A stretch of 64,000 bases of DNA. Source: Sporomusaceae bacterium (GTDB lineage: Bacteria > Bacillota > Negativicutes > UBA1444). The notes under the pieces were generated by a model. That model saw nothing but the letters and a program-made list of their open reading frames with translations. It had not been told where the DNA came from and made no database searches. The translations under genes and the position numbers were made by a program. The stretch is from the NCBI GenBank assembly GCA_018434355.1, contig JAHDPL010000014.1, positions 183,974 to 247,973 on the forward strand. Direction: 5' to 3'. This document shows positions 1 through 7,468 of this stretch, piece by piece (the first letter of the stretch is position 1; each line of letters opens with the position of its first letter).

Positions 1-452
1 TGATAACCGAAAGCCTTGAGCGGAACCATCGCCAACGCCGAACTTTGTCCGGTGTAACAATACAACAACAATGTTTTGTCCCTCGGCAAATTGGCTAGGT
101 TTTCGGCCAAACCAACAATACTCATATTGATTGCCCCTTGAACATGTTTTTGTGCGTAAGCTTCGGGCGCACGCAGATCAAGAATCAGAAAAGCAGCCTC
201 TTTGCCATTTAACCGGGACAGCGCCATGACTGGATCTACTGGAAATTGGCTGGCGTTCACCTCATGCAACACTTTTTCATAAGCATCCCAGGTTGCCTGT
301 CGAATCAGAGGCCCATAATCGGTTTTATCGGTCACCGCATCTTTAGCCGGACCCGCATCAGTCGCAGGCTTCACAACACCGCAACCGATTAGACAAAAGA
401 CAACAACCAGTAGTATTGTTAGGGGGATCGACTGCGAACAGCGTTGAATCAT
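1..452 (-). CDS. Rhodanese-domain lipoprotein (C-terminus outside window)
   Basis: Partial gene that runs off the left edge; about 150 residues are visible. It begins with ATG at 452 behind an AAGGAGGTG site. Residues 1-24 form a lipoprotein signal with lipobox L-I-G-C (Cys24), so the mature protein should be anchored on the outer face of the cytoplasmic membrane. The rest resembles a single rhodanese (sulfurtransferase) domain, with an L-D-L-R-A-P-E motif and a Cys132 active-site loop (Y-C-Y-T-G-Q-S-S) expected to carry a persulfide. It lies downstream of a CoA-disulfide reductase that carries its own rhodanese domain, which suggests sulfane-sulfur handling in both compartments. The assignment is by motif; the substrate is unknown. 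Confidence 0.8.
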   Translation of the reverse strand, partial: MIQRCSQSIPLTILLVVVFCLIGCGVVKPATDAGPAKDAVTDKTDYGPLIRQATWDAYEKVLHEVNASQFPVDPVMALSRLNGKEAAFLILDLRAPEAYAQKHVQGAINMSIVGLAENLANLPRDKTLLLYCYTGQSSALAMVPLKAFGY

Positions 453-633
453 CGCGCACACCTCCTTAGACGCAGCAAGATATTTCATAGTGCTTATTGA
501 TATAATATGCACAAATTGTGCCAAGCATTAAATCCCCTGTTTCAAAGCGTTTATACGTCCTTCTCAAAGCGAATCGTCGTTATTTTACTACACCGATTAG
601 AATCTGCAAGAAATAACGTGGTTACTTTACTAC

Positions 634-662
634 AAAAAAAGAAACCGTACCTGTCACGGTTT
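634..662 (-). terminator. Intrinsic terminator after the CoA-disulfide reductase gene
   Basis: A 7-bp stem (AAACCGT/ACGGTTT) with a 7-nt loop is followed on the minus strand by C and a run of seven T. It lies 60 bases past the reductase stop and before the rhodanese lipoprotein gene, so the latter probably has its own promoter in 453-633. Confidence 0.75.
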
Positions 663-721
663 AACGCCGCGACAAATACGGTCACTGATCCACTAAAAAT
701 AACGAAGCAAGTGTCAACTAA

Positions 722-2404
722 TCATTTTTCACAACGGAACGGCCAAGACATGATTCCGCCTTCCAGCACTTTCACATTCTCGAACCCTTCGCCTTCAAGG
801 ATACATTCGGCTTCATAGCCGCGCAGGCTGATTTTGCAAAACGCCACCACTTCTTTGGTTTTGTCAATTTCCTGCAGCCGGCTTCGCAATTGGCCGAGCG
901 GAATATACTGGATGTTTTTGCAGTCGGCAAGCCGAATCTGCTTGCATTCTTCCGGCGACCGAACATCCAAAAACACCGTGTTGTCTGAAGACATTTTGGC
1001 TTCGGCCTGCAAGGAAGAAATCCCTTTGAAAGTTCCCGCCAGTTTGTTCATCGCCGCGTTGGCAGCGACAGCGATGATGTCGATCGGTGAATTGTATGGC
1101 GGTGCGTAGGAAAGATCAATGTCGAACAGATCGTTGATCGTGCCCCCTAGCGTCAAAACGCTGGCCGCCACATCGACCCTCTTCGACACTTCGCCTTCAC
1201 CGGCAGCCTGCAGGCCAAGCAATTTGCGAGTATTGGCTTCGACAATCAACTTGACGCTGAGTAGTTTTGCCCCTGGCATATAGTGCGGCTTGTCATACGC
1301 TGATACCATTACGGTAAAATAATCGTGACCGAGTTCTTTCGCTTCCCGTTCCGTCAGACCGGTTTTGCCGATATTCATCGTCACGACCCGCACCACGACG
1401 GTATTAAGCACGCCGCGGAATTTTTCATCGCCGCCGCAGATATTGTCGCCGATAATCCGCCCCTGCTTGTTAGCAGTTGACCCCATCGGCGCAAACACTT
1501 TGCGTCCGGAAACAATATTGGTGTTTTCCACGCAGTCCCCGCCCGCGTAGATATCCGGATCACTGGTTTGCATTTGCTCGTTGACCGCAATTGCTCCGGT
1601 CGCGCCGATTGCCAGGCCTGCCTCACGAGCTAGCGCCACATTGGGCCGCGCGCCGAGCGCCAAAATCACCAGGTCAGCCGGGATGCTGCGTTTATCCGTC
1701 TCAACAGCCGACACAGTCTGTTCGCCGACAAAGCCGGTGACTTTCTCGCCAGTCAGGACCTGGATTTTTTTCTCTGCCGCATACTTGTGAACCATGCCGG
1801 CCACATCCGGGTCCAGGAATGCCGGAAACACCTGCTGCTGCATCTCCACAACCGTGACATCCAGCTCCCACTCGCGCAAGGCTTCCGCCATCTCCATGCC
1901 AACCAGTCCGGCGCCGATTATCAAAGCCTTGGTGAATTTTCCGGTTTGAACGCCTTTGCGCACTGCTTCCGCATCTCGCGGATGCCACAATGTAAAAATA
2001 TTGCCCAGTTCGATGCCCGGCAGCTGCGGACGCACCGGTGAGGCGCCTGTGCCAATCACCAGTTTGTCATAAGGCAACGCCGACTCTTCACCGTTAACCA
2101 GATTTTTCACCAACACGGTTTTAGCAGGACGATCAATTTTTACCGCCTCAGTTTGTGTCAACACATCAATATTTTTAACGCTTTTGAAAAATGCCGGCGT
2201 TCTGAGCGCGCCAGCTGGCGTTTTCATCAGATCATTGACTTGATCGACTTCCGCCGCCACAAAATAAGGCATGCCGCAAGCGCCATACGAAATGAGTTCG
2301 CCGCGTTCAACAACTGTGATCTGGGCCTGCGGATCGTTGCGACGCGCTTTCGATGCTGCTTTCAGCCCGGCGGCAACACCGCCGATTACTACTATTTTTT
2401 TCAT
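722..2404 (-). CDS. CoA-disulfide reductase / NADH oxidase-like flavoprotein with C-terminal rhodanese domain
   Basis: 560 residues. The N-terminal FAD-binding motif is G-G-V-A-A-G. Cys43 in S-Y-G-A-C-G-M-P-Y-F is the single redox Cys typical of CoA-disulfide reductases and related persulfide/polysulfide reductases. An NAD(P)H-binding segment (G-A-G-L-V-G-M-E) and a dimerisation domain follow. A rhodanese domain occupies about residues 460-560 with Cys523 in its active loop. Fusions of this layout are known as CoADR-RHD and can reduce CoA persulfides or polysulfide. The ATG at 2404 is chosen over a TTG at 2413 because AAAAGGTGA lies 10 bases upstream of the ATG but touches the TTG. It is the last gene of a run with a zinc-ribbon protein and DUF1847, and a terminator follows. 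Confidence 0.88.
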   Translation of the reverse strand: MKKIVVIGGVAAGLKAASKARRNDPQAQITVVERGELISYGACGMPYFVAAEVDQVNDLMKTPAGALRTPAFFKSVKNIDVLTQTEAVKIDRPAKTVLVKNLVNGEESALPYDKLVIGTGASPVRPQLPGIELGNIFTLWHPRDAEAVRKGVQTGKFTKALIIGAGLVGMEMAEALREWELDVTVVEMQQQVFPAFLDPDVAGMVHKYAAEKKIQVLTGEKVTGFVGEQTVSAVETDKRSIPADLVILALGARPNVALAREAGLAIGATGAIAVNEQMQTSDPDIYAGGDCVENTNIVSGRKVFAPMGSTANKQGRIIGDNICGGDEKFRGVLNTVVVRVVTMNIGKTGLTEREAKELGHDYFTVMVSAYDKPHYMPGAKLLSVKLIVEANTRKLLGLQAAGEGEVSKRVDVAASVLTLGGTINDLFDIDLSYAPPYNSPIDIIAVAANAAMNKLAGTFKGISSLQAEAKMSSDNTVFLDVRSPEECKQIRLADCKNIQYIPLGQLRSRLQEIDKTKEVVAFCKISLRGYEAECILEGEGFENVKVLEGGIMSWPFRCEK

Positions 2405-2431
2405 TACTTGCAATCACCTTTTCTTCTCGTA

Positions 2432-2641
2432 TTATTTGTGACCGCCACAACAACCATGTCCGTGCCCGTGATAATGTCCGCCGCCACAAGCTGTCTGACT
2501 GCCGTCAGCTTCCACCCTGGATTTTTTCATGCTGCCGCATTTGGGGCAGGGAATCTCATAGCCGTGTTTTCCGCCGGCGGTACAGGGCGGAACCTCCCAT
2601 TGTTCGCCGCAGTCGAGACAGAGAAATTTTCGGTTATTCAT
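2432..2641 (-). CDS. Small zinc-ribbon protein with His/Cys-rich tail
   Basis: 69 residues, behind a GGAGGATAATGACAA ribosome-binding region. The body is a zinc ribbon, with C8-x2-C11 and C32-x2-C35 separated by a W-E-V-P segment. The tail (residues 52-69) is packed with Gly, His and Cys and ends in C-C-G-G-H-K, a likely metal- or metalloid-binding patch. The ribbon is clearly related to the C-terminus of the DUF134 regulator encoded 2 kb upstream: both show R-K-F-x-C-x2-C-G, W-E-V-P and C-P-x-C-G. No enzymatic function is apparent. It may be a chaperone or sensor partner for the reductase and DUF1847 proteins it sits between; this is inference. Confidence 0.7.
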   Translation of the reverse strand: MNNRKFLCLDCGEQWEVPPCTAGGKHGYEIPCPKCGSMKKSRVEADGSQTACGGGHYHGHGHGCCGGHK

Positions 2642-2662
2642 TTGTCATTATCCTCCTTGCAC

Positions 2663-3388
2663 TTATTCCATTACTTCGATTTTTTTCAGCCGGTCCTGTT
2701 TAAACCGCTCGGAATAGGAATCATAAGTATAGATCGCCGCCAGCGGATTATGCCCCAACGCCCGGTCCTTGACGGCAAACACCGTCACCATCGCCTGGGA
2801 ATACTTGATAAACATCGAATCGTGCCCGACACAGAGGCCGAGCAAAATGTTGAAATCGGTCCCGGCGGCATTCAATACTTCGGCTTGGGCAATCGGGTTG
2901 CACATCGGTTCATGCTGGCCGATCTGCACCCGTTCATGATCCGCCAAATCCAGCGCGGCTTTGTCAATTCCGCCCACCTTGCACATTACAGATACGACGG
3001 CAAAACCGTGGTCTTCAAGAATTTTGCAAAACACGGCCGCTTCTTTGTGCAATCCGCCGCAAAATGCCACACCAAGTTTTTTGTAGCCCATTTTTCGCGA
3101 AAACTCAATGATTTCCTGAACCCGGGGTTTCACTGGAAACTTATAAGATGGTTGCGCCGTGCGGTCGATGTAGCATTCCGCTTCCTGTACAGAAGCGTTA
3201 TGAGCAAACAAATGGATGTCAGGTTTATCGTATTCTGCTGCCGCCTTTTGAATCGCATCCGGATACAGTTTTGTGGAGCAGAATGCCGGTGCGGTTCCCT
3301 CCGGACTCCGGCAAATCCGAAGTTTCACCATACATTGATCGCATTTTCCTTCCCAGACTTTTTCTGTTTCTGTCGTCGATTTTTCCAC
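2663..3388 (-). CDS. DUF1847 cysteine-rich metal-binding protein
   Basis: 241 residues with a GTG start (GGAGGAG 6 bases upstream). It resembles the DUF1847 family, described only as predicted metal-binding proteins. Cysteines are numerous: an N-terminal C-x2-C (K-C-D-Q-C-M), further Cys in the middle, and G-L-C-V-G-H-D near residue 190. The fold looks cytoplasmic, with no signal peptide or membrane helix. It stands 21 bases before the zinc-ribbon gene and shares orientation with the reductase, so the three are probably co-transcribed. The upstream YeeE genes are separated from it by a terminator. Function is unknown; context points to sulfur, selenium or metal handling. Confidence 0.75.
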   Translation of the reverse strand: MEKSTTETEKVWEGKCDQCMVKLRICRSPEGTAPAFCSTKLYPDAIQKAAAEYDKPDIHLFAHNASVQEAECYIDRTAQPSYKFPVKPRVQEIIEFSRKMGYKKLGVAFCGGLHKEAAVFCKILEDHGFAVVSVMCKVGGIDKAALDLADHERVQIGQHEPMCNPIAQAEVLNAAGTDFNILLGLCVGHDSMFIKYSQAMVTVFAVKDRALGHNPLAAIYTYDSYSERFKQDRLKKIEVME

Positions 3389-3456
3389 GCGCTCTCCTCC
3401 TACTAAAAAATAATAACCATCAACATTGTAGAACTATATTTCATTATCCATTCCAA

Positions 3457-3492
3457 TAAAAAAGGGGTGCGATGGGGTCGCAATCCCCTTTC
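3457..3492 (-). terminator. Intrinsic terminator between the yeeE pair and DUF1847
   Basis: On the minus strand an AAGGGG..TGCGA arm pairs with TCGCA..CCCCTT around a short C-rich loop and is followed by a T run. It lies directly downstream of the second YeeE gene and splits the locus into two transcription units. Confidence 0.7.
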
Positions 3493-3519
3493 TCAATTAT
3501 ATTCTCCTATGTGCAAAAC

Positions 3520-4050
3520 CTACAAACCTTTTTTCTCCAGCCAACGGAACAACAGTAACGTCAGAATCACAAAAGGAATAATCACGAACCAATGATTGAC
3601 ACCGAGGACTTGCGGCAAGGTAATCTTGCCAAAATCGCCCCACTTTAGCACCGTGTTTTTCAATAACGGAAAAACTTCGGCGAAAAGGGCAGCCCCCGCA
3701 ACCATTCCAGCAATCCCCCACAGACCATCAAGGCGACCTTCACCGACCGCGCCCATTGAAGTCCCAGGGCAGTAACCAAATAGCCCCCAGCCAATTCCGA
3801 ACAGCAGGCCGCCGATGACAATCGCGCCTGTGATCATCGGTTTGATCGACAATTTTGCCAGTCCAAGATCTACCAGCAGATAGGTTCCCACCATGCCAAC
3901 CACAATGGCCGACATCATGAATTTTACAATCGTCATATCCAGCATCCGCAGCGCGCCAATCTGTTTGTCATAGCGCAACACCCGGCCTTTTTGCAACAAA
4001 AAGCCGAACAAAATCCCTGTAAGCAATCCATAGAGTTGATCGTTCGTCAT
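3520..4050 (-). CDS. YeeE/YedE family sulfur (or selenium) transport protein, C-terminal-type half
   Basis: 176 residues with about five hydrophobic helices. It carries the family motif G-Y-C-P-G-T-S-M-G-A-V-G-E-G around residue 90, whose Cys is one of the conserved relay cysteines of thiosulfate/sulfur-compound transporters (TsuA/YeeE, formerly DUF395). Its start codon overlaps the stop of the preceding gene as ATGA, indicating translational coupling. The two half-size proteins therefore probably assemble into one transporter, as in two-gene YeeE systems. A terminator follows. Substrate is not deducible: thiosulfate and selenium compounds are both possible for the family. Confidence 0.82.
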   Translation of the reverse strand: MTNDQLYGLLTGILFGFLLQKGRVLRYDKQIGALRMLDMTIVKFMMSAIVVGMVGTYLLVDLGLAKLSIKPMITGAIVIGGLLFGIGWGLFGYCPGTSMGAVGEGRLDGLWGIAGMVAGAALFAEVFPLLKNTVLKWGDFGKITLPQVLGVNHWFVIIPFVILTLLLFRWLEKKGL

Positions 4051-4574
4051 TTCGAATCACCCCCGCCATACAGCATTCGGGCCACTATGATTCCGCCGAC
4101 GAAGAAGAAAACCAGAGCAACAAATCCGCTGACCGCTAGCTGAAGCGAACCGCTCAGCCCATGACCGCTCGGTCAGCCATCGGCCAAACGGGCGCCGAAC
4201 ATTGCAATCGTTCCGCCAACGAATGCAACCAGGCCACGTTTGACCAAACCACCGCCAAATCTTTTTTGCCACATGTCGGGAACGGCCTGAATCCGAAAAC
4301 TGCCTGATGAAATGGCCGCAATGAAGGAACCGATCAAGATTCCGACAACAAACATCCATTGCCAGTCAATTACCGGTTTGGTGCTGACAAAATATTCGAG
4401 CTGCTTGACGCGGGCCGGATCAATCATTTGCTCCACGTAACCGGCCCCACGGACGAACGTGGTGGATGCGCCGAAGTATTTGCCGGTGAACCAGACAGAA
4501 CCAACAGAAACCAATCCTGCCAATGCTCCAGCCAGATAAGGATTCCACGCGCCTGGATCTTTGTTTTTCTCCAT
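4047..4574 (-). CDS. Selenocysteine-containing YeeE/YedE transporter half (in-frame UGA at codon 134)
   Basis: Read through the UGA at 4173-4175, the gene encodes 175 residues and stops in an ATGA overlap with the next yeeE gene. Before the UGA the protein has three to four helices; after it the frame continues with P-S-G-H-G-L-S-G, a further helix (F-V-A-L-V-F-F-F-V-G-G-I-I-V-A) and a normal end. YeeE/YedE proteins carry Cys before this S-G-H-G-x-S-G motif, so UGA replaces a conserved relay Cys. A hairpin with loop GGUUC lies 15-34 bases 3' of the UGA. A nonsense mutation is less likely because the downstream frame is intact, conserved and coupled to the next gene. Start ATG 4574 has AGGAGG upstream. 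Confidence 0.83.
4139..4175 (-). promoter_or_regulatory. Putative SECIS element of the yeeE selenoprotein gene
   Basis: Counting the UGA as bases 1-3, bases 18-24 (GCUGAGC) pair with 30-37 (GCUUCAGC) leaving one bulged U and a GGUUC loop at 25-29. A small stem with a bulged U and a GU-containing loop at this distance is the known layout of bacterial SelB-binding SECIS elements. Found by eye; no folding energy was computed. Confidence 0.65.
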
Positions 4575-4625
4575 TGTCAGTCCTCCTTCACTCTTTGATA
4601 ATGGTTGTCCTTTGTTTGGAATCTT

Positions 4626-5054
4626 TTATCTACAACGACTCGCGGCTTGCGCCCCACACTGAGGACAGCTCATCTCGCAACCGCGCCCGCCATGTCCATG
4701 CGGTACTTCCCATTCATGCCCGCAGGCCTTGCAATTGAATTTCCGTAGTCCCCCTGCAGCACAAGGCTTCACCCGATAATTGCCGCCTTCAATCCGCAGC
4801 GACTTAGCCTGCCAAAGAAACTGTGCAATCTTGGCATGCGCTTTCGTCAAAATCCGGTGAAAAGTCGGCCGGGAGATTCCCATCTGTGCGGCGGCCGGGC
4901 CTTGGTCCAACCCTTCCATGTCAGCAAGTCGGATTGCCTCCATCTCTTCGACGGAAATCACAATCTCATCCACAGCATACATCGGCACGCCGACTGGCTT
5001 GAATTGGGACACTGGCGGCAGTTGATCCACGTGTCGGTCTTTGGTCGGTCTCAT
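4626..5054 (-). CDS. DUF134/UPF0251 DNA-binding regulator with C-terminal zinc ribbon
   Basis: 142 residues, start ATG 5054 behind AAAGGAG. Residues about 15-90 match the DUF134 family: a sigma-factor-like helix-turn-helix with E-E-M-E-A-I-R-L-A-D and G-I-S-R-P-T-F-H-R-I-L. The C-terminus (about 97-142) adds a Cys/His-rich zinc ribbon with Cys108, Cys111, Cys126, Cys130 and Cys133. This ribbon shares spacing and the W-E-V-P segment with the 69-residue protein at 2432-2641. DUF134 proteins often neighbour YeeE and redox genes. It lies 51 bases upstream of the yeeE pair in the same direction and is the natural candidate for its regulator, perhaps sensing metal, thiol or sulfur state; that is inference. 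Confidence 0.82.
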   Translation of the reverse strand: MRPTKDRHVDQLPPVSQFKPVGVPMYAVDEIVISVEEMEAIRLADMEGLDQGPAAAQMGISRPTFHRILTKAHAKIAQFLWQAKSLRIEGGNYRVKPCAAGGLRKFNCKACGHEWEVPHGHGGRGCEMSCPQCGAQAASRCR

Positions 5055-5147
5055 TAAAGCGCTCCTTTATTGCAACATTGATTGATTAAATTGTAAGAAA
5101 ATTTCTTCAAACCGTCAAGCAAATGCTGCTGTCAATTCACGACAGTT

Positions 5148-5180
5148 GATGATAGCCGCCTCTAACGGACGGCTATCATC
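5148..5180 (-). terminator. Hairpin downstream of the peroxiredoxin gene
   Basis: An 11-bp perfect inverted repeat (GATGATAGCCG/CGGCTATCATC) with an 11-nt spacer starts about 40 bases past the peroxiredoxin stop. There is no clear T run, so it may end transcription only weakly or stabilise the 3' end. Confidence 0.5.
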
Positions 5181-5218
5181 GAAAGACTATGTGTATCGAA
5201 AAACCACTCGCGGACAGA

Positions 5219-5932
5219 TTATTTATCCATCTCAGGATTCCAGACTTTCCACACCTTGCCAACCAATTCAGGCCCCGGCGTCAGAGTCAGTTTGCCTGGT
5301 GTCCAGCCAGCCGGCGTTGCCTCGCCTGTGGCGCGAACATGCTGAAACGCCTGAACTTGACGTACCAATTCCGAGAAATTTCTTCCTACCGGCGGCGTCA
5401 TGACCTCCATTGCCTGTATGATCCCGTCAGGATCAATCAAAAATCGCCCCCGGATATCCACCCCGGCTTCTTCATCATACACCCCGTAGATTTCGCCGAT
5501 TCTCCCTCCTGCATCAGACAACATCGCAAAAGGCACTCCGCCCGGCACCATCTTGGAGAGTTCTTCTTCCTGCCATATTTTGTGGCTGAAACGACTGTCA
5601 CAGCTCATGGCCAATACTTGCACACCCAATGCTTGCAGTTCCGGATAGCGGGCAGCGACCGCTGCCAATTCGGTCGGTCAGACAAAGGTGAAATCACCCG
5701 GATAGAAGCAGAGAACAAGCCATTGTCCTTTATAATCGGAGAGTTTGACATTGGAAAATCCGCCATTGACAAATGCATTGGCTTCAAAATCCGGAGCAGG
5801 TTTTCCGACTTTCGCCATCAATTTGTTTACCCCCTTTCCGACATTTGGTTCACTGGAGTCCGCAGCTTGCACTGGCGTCGATACAACTGGTCCTTTAGCT
5901 GGTTTCACGCATGAAAGTTTTTCTTCCGGCAT
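5219..5932 (-). CDS. Selenocysteine peroxiredoxin (in-frame UGA at codon 85)
   Basis: 237 residues when the UGA at 5678-5680 is read as Sec. The frame around it is [13 protein letters not shown], exactly where AhpC/Prx-type peroxiredoxins have the peroxidatic Cys. Downstream comes normal Prx sequence, but the resolving-Cys site reads A-T-P-A-G-W instead of V-C-P-A-G-W, so the enzyme should work as a one-Sec peroxiredoxin needing an external thiol. A roughly 40-residue N-terminal extension with one Cys (Cys8) precedes the domain. Start ATG 5932 has GAGGAGG upstream. Sec-Prx enzymes are known in anaerobes such as Eubacterium acidaminophilum. It detoxifies peroxides and stands next to the sulfur/selenium locus. 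Confidence 0.9.
5651..5680 (-). promoter_or_regulatory. Putative SECIS element of the peroxiredoxin gene
   Basis: Counting from the UGA, bases 15-20 (GGCAGC) pair perfectly with 25-30 (GCUGCC) around a GGUC tetraloop at 21-24. The GU of the loop falls at positions 22-23, close to the 23-24 of the E. coli fdhF element. Identified by eye. Confidence 0.72.
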
Positions 5933-6035
5933 TGTTCCACCTCCTCGCAAATGTTTGTATTTAATACTTCTTCGCAATTGGGCAAATCCCTGCCGACATT
6001 ATGAAAATATTTTCTAATGATATTGGCAGAGAATT

Positions 6036-7463
6036 TTACATGCCAGTTTTCCGCCACACCAAAATTCTATAAGAACCGACTATTTCGCCGCTATCGAGTT
6101 GCAACGGCGCTTCCATTGCCACGACATGTTTGGGGCTTGCCGCCACTGCAACGCAAGGCCCCGCTGCCGGCAGCCAGTCGACCAGTTCCAGTTCCGGAGC
6201 CGATAATAAAGCCACGCCATGGATCGAGGCATCCTTTGTCCTGATATTGCGACCGACAGCAACTGCCAGTTCCTGCCCAACCAGTTTCATTTCTTCGATC
6301 ATGCCGCCCAACTTGCGCCGTTTGCGCAAGTTGCCTTCCCTGTCAAACAAAAACACGCTGTTGCTCTGGGGATGTTCGACAGGAGTTGGCAATTGCCAAT
6401 TGGCCCTGTTATAAGTGTTTCCTGTCGAAAAAATGGCGTAGGATCCGATCTGTTGGGTGTGCAGCCCTGTCGCATTGACAAAAATCCCCTGAATTCGTTG
6501 CGGTGCGCTCAAGACGCGGCTCCAGACCAGCTTTCCGGCTGCATCGACAAAAAAGGCTCGTCCGTCGGCGGACACGCCGCTCATATATTTTCCATCCTGC
6601 GACCACTTCGGACCAAACCGCATGTTGGTTCGTTCGTACGGTTCGACAGTTTCCGTATGCAGACTCCATCGGTTTTGTCCGGTCCTTGCATCAAATTGAT
6701 AGATGTTGTTTTGATAGCGTCGATACGGCCCTGGCGTGTAGTCGGATGTAGCAAACACCAGAAGATTGCCGGAGGGATCGATATCGCACCAACTCACCCA
6801 AACATCCAGGTTATGGTCGCGGGGAAACAGCTCGACCCGCCCGTTGGCGTCAAATTTATAGATCCTGGCAAAATAATCGGTCTGTCCATTGGGAAAACGG
6901 ATGGAGCGAAGCGCCACCGCATAGGAATTGCCACTCTCATCCATCGCGATCGACATAATGCCGGGAAACGTCTTCTGGCGCAGGTCCACGCCCAGCTCAT
7001 CGACACTGTTGCGTCGCCACTTTTCGCCGCCGGTCGCGGCATCCACGCAGATTACCGCCCCTTGTTGGCTGTTTTCACCAATTAGAATTCTCCCGCCATC
7101 CGGGGAATATTCCAGCGCACTGATTTTCCCCATGCCGATTTTTCGCCGCCACACTGACGAGCCGTCTATATTGAATACCATCACATCGCCATTTTCCGTG
7201 CCAATGACAAGCCGGTCGCCGGCAGGCGACAGGCGAACCAGTCCTGGCGTCGATCCCATCTGGCGAAAGCCGCGGATTTCCACTTTGCCAAGCGGAATCT
7301 CGGCAACTTGCTCGAACCGTCCCATTTGGCTCAGCAGTCGCTGCGAATCCTGGCGCTTGCCTTGCCGTCCCAATTCGGGAAAGATGTGTATCGCAAGCAG
7401 CACTAAACTCATCGCCAACAGGCCGAATAATACCGCCATACGGATTGTTTGCTTCATCGTCAT
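6036..7463 (-). CDS. Membrane-anchored beta-propeller protein of the cobalamin-riboswitch operon
   Basis: About 475 residues. One N-terminal hydrophobic helix (V-L-F-G-L-L-A-M-S-L-V-L-L-A) should anchor it, leaving the rest outside the cytoplasm. The body has repeated WD40/PQQ-like blades (S-P-A-G-D-R-L-V-I-G-T, S-P-D-G-G-R-I-L-I-G, D-P-S-G-N-L-L-V-F-A and W-S-Q-D-G-K-Y), so a seven- or eight-bladed propeller is likely. No catalytic residues were recognised. It is the last gene of the riboswitch operon, starting 6-15 bases after the ecfT stop, which suggests a periplasmic scaffold or substrate-handling partner for the transporter. The start is uncertain: ATG 7463, ATG 7457 or GTG 7478, none with a strong ribosome-binding site. 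Confidence 0.75.
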   Translation of the reverse strand: MTMKQTIRMAVLFGLLAMSLVLLAIHIFPELGRQGKRQDSQRLLSQMGRFEQVAEIPLGKVEIRGFRQMGSTPGLVRLSPAGDRLVIGTENGDVMVFNIDGSSVWRRKIGMGKISALEYSPDGGRILIGENSQQGAVICVDAATGGEKWRRNSVDELGVDLRQKTFPGIMSIAMDESGNSYAVALRSIRFPNGQTDYFARIYKFDANGRVELFPRDHNLDVWVSWCDIDPSGNLLVFATSDYTPGPYRRYQNNIYQFDARTGQNRWSLHTETVEPYERTNMRFGPKWSQDGKYMSGVSADGRAFFVDAAGKLVWSRVLSAPQRIQGIFVNATGLHTQQIGSYAIFSTGNTYNRANWQLPTPVEHPQSNSVFLFDREGNLRKRRKLGGMIEEMKLVGQELAVAVGRNIRTKDASIHGVALLSAPELELVDWLPAAGPCVAVAASPKHVVAMEAPLQLDSGEIVGSYRILVWRKTGM

Positions 7464-7468
7464 TCCGT

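Noticed and set aside
2153..3406. Long 417-codon plus-strand frame
   Set aside because: It lies antisense to the reductase, zinc-ribbon and DUF1847 genes, has no recognisable domain and a low-quality composition.
4047..4574. Frameshift or nonsense pseudogene in the YeeE gene
   Set aside because: The frame resumes directly after the UGA with a conserved motif and helix, ends in a coupled ATGA, and a SECIS-like hairpin follows. Two other genes show the same pattern.
5219..5932. Two separate short genes for the peroxiredoxin halves
   Set aside because: The halves join in one frame across a UGA at the catalytic site, and the downstream half has no ribosome-binding site.
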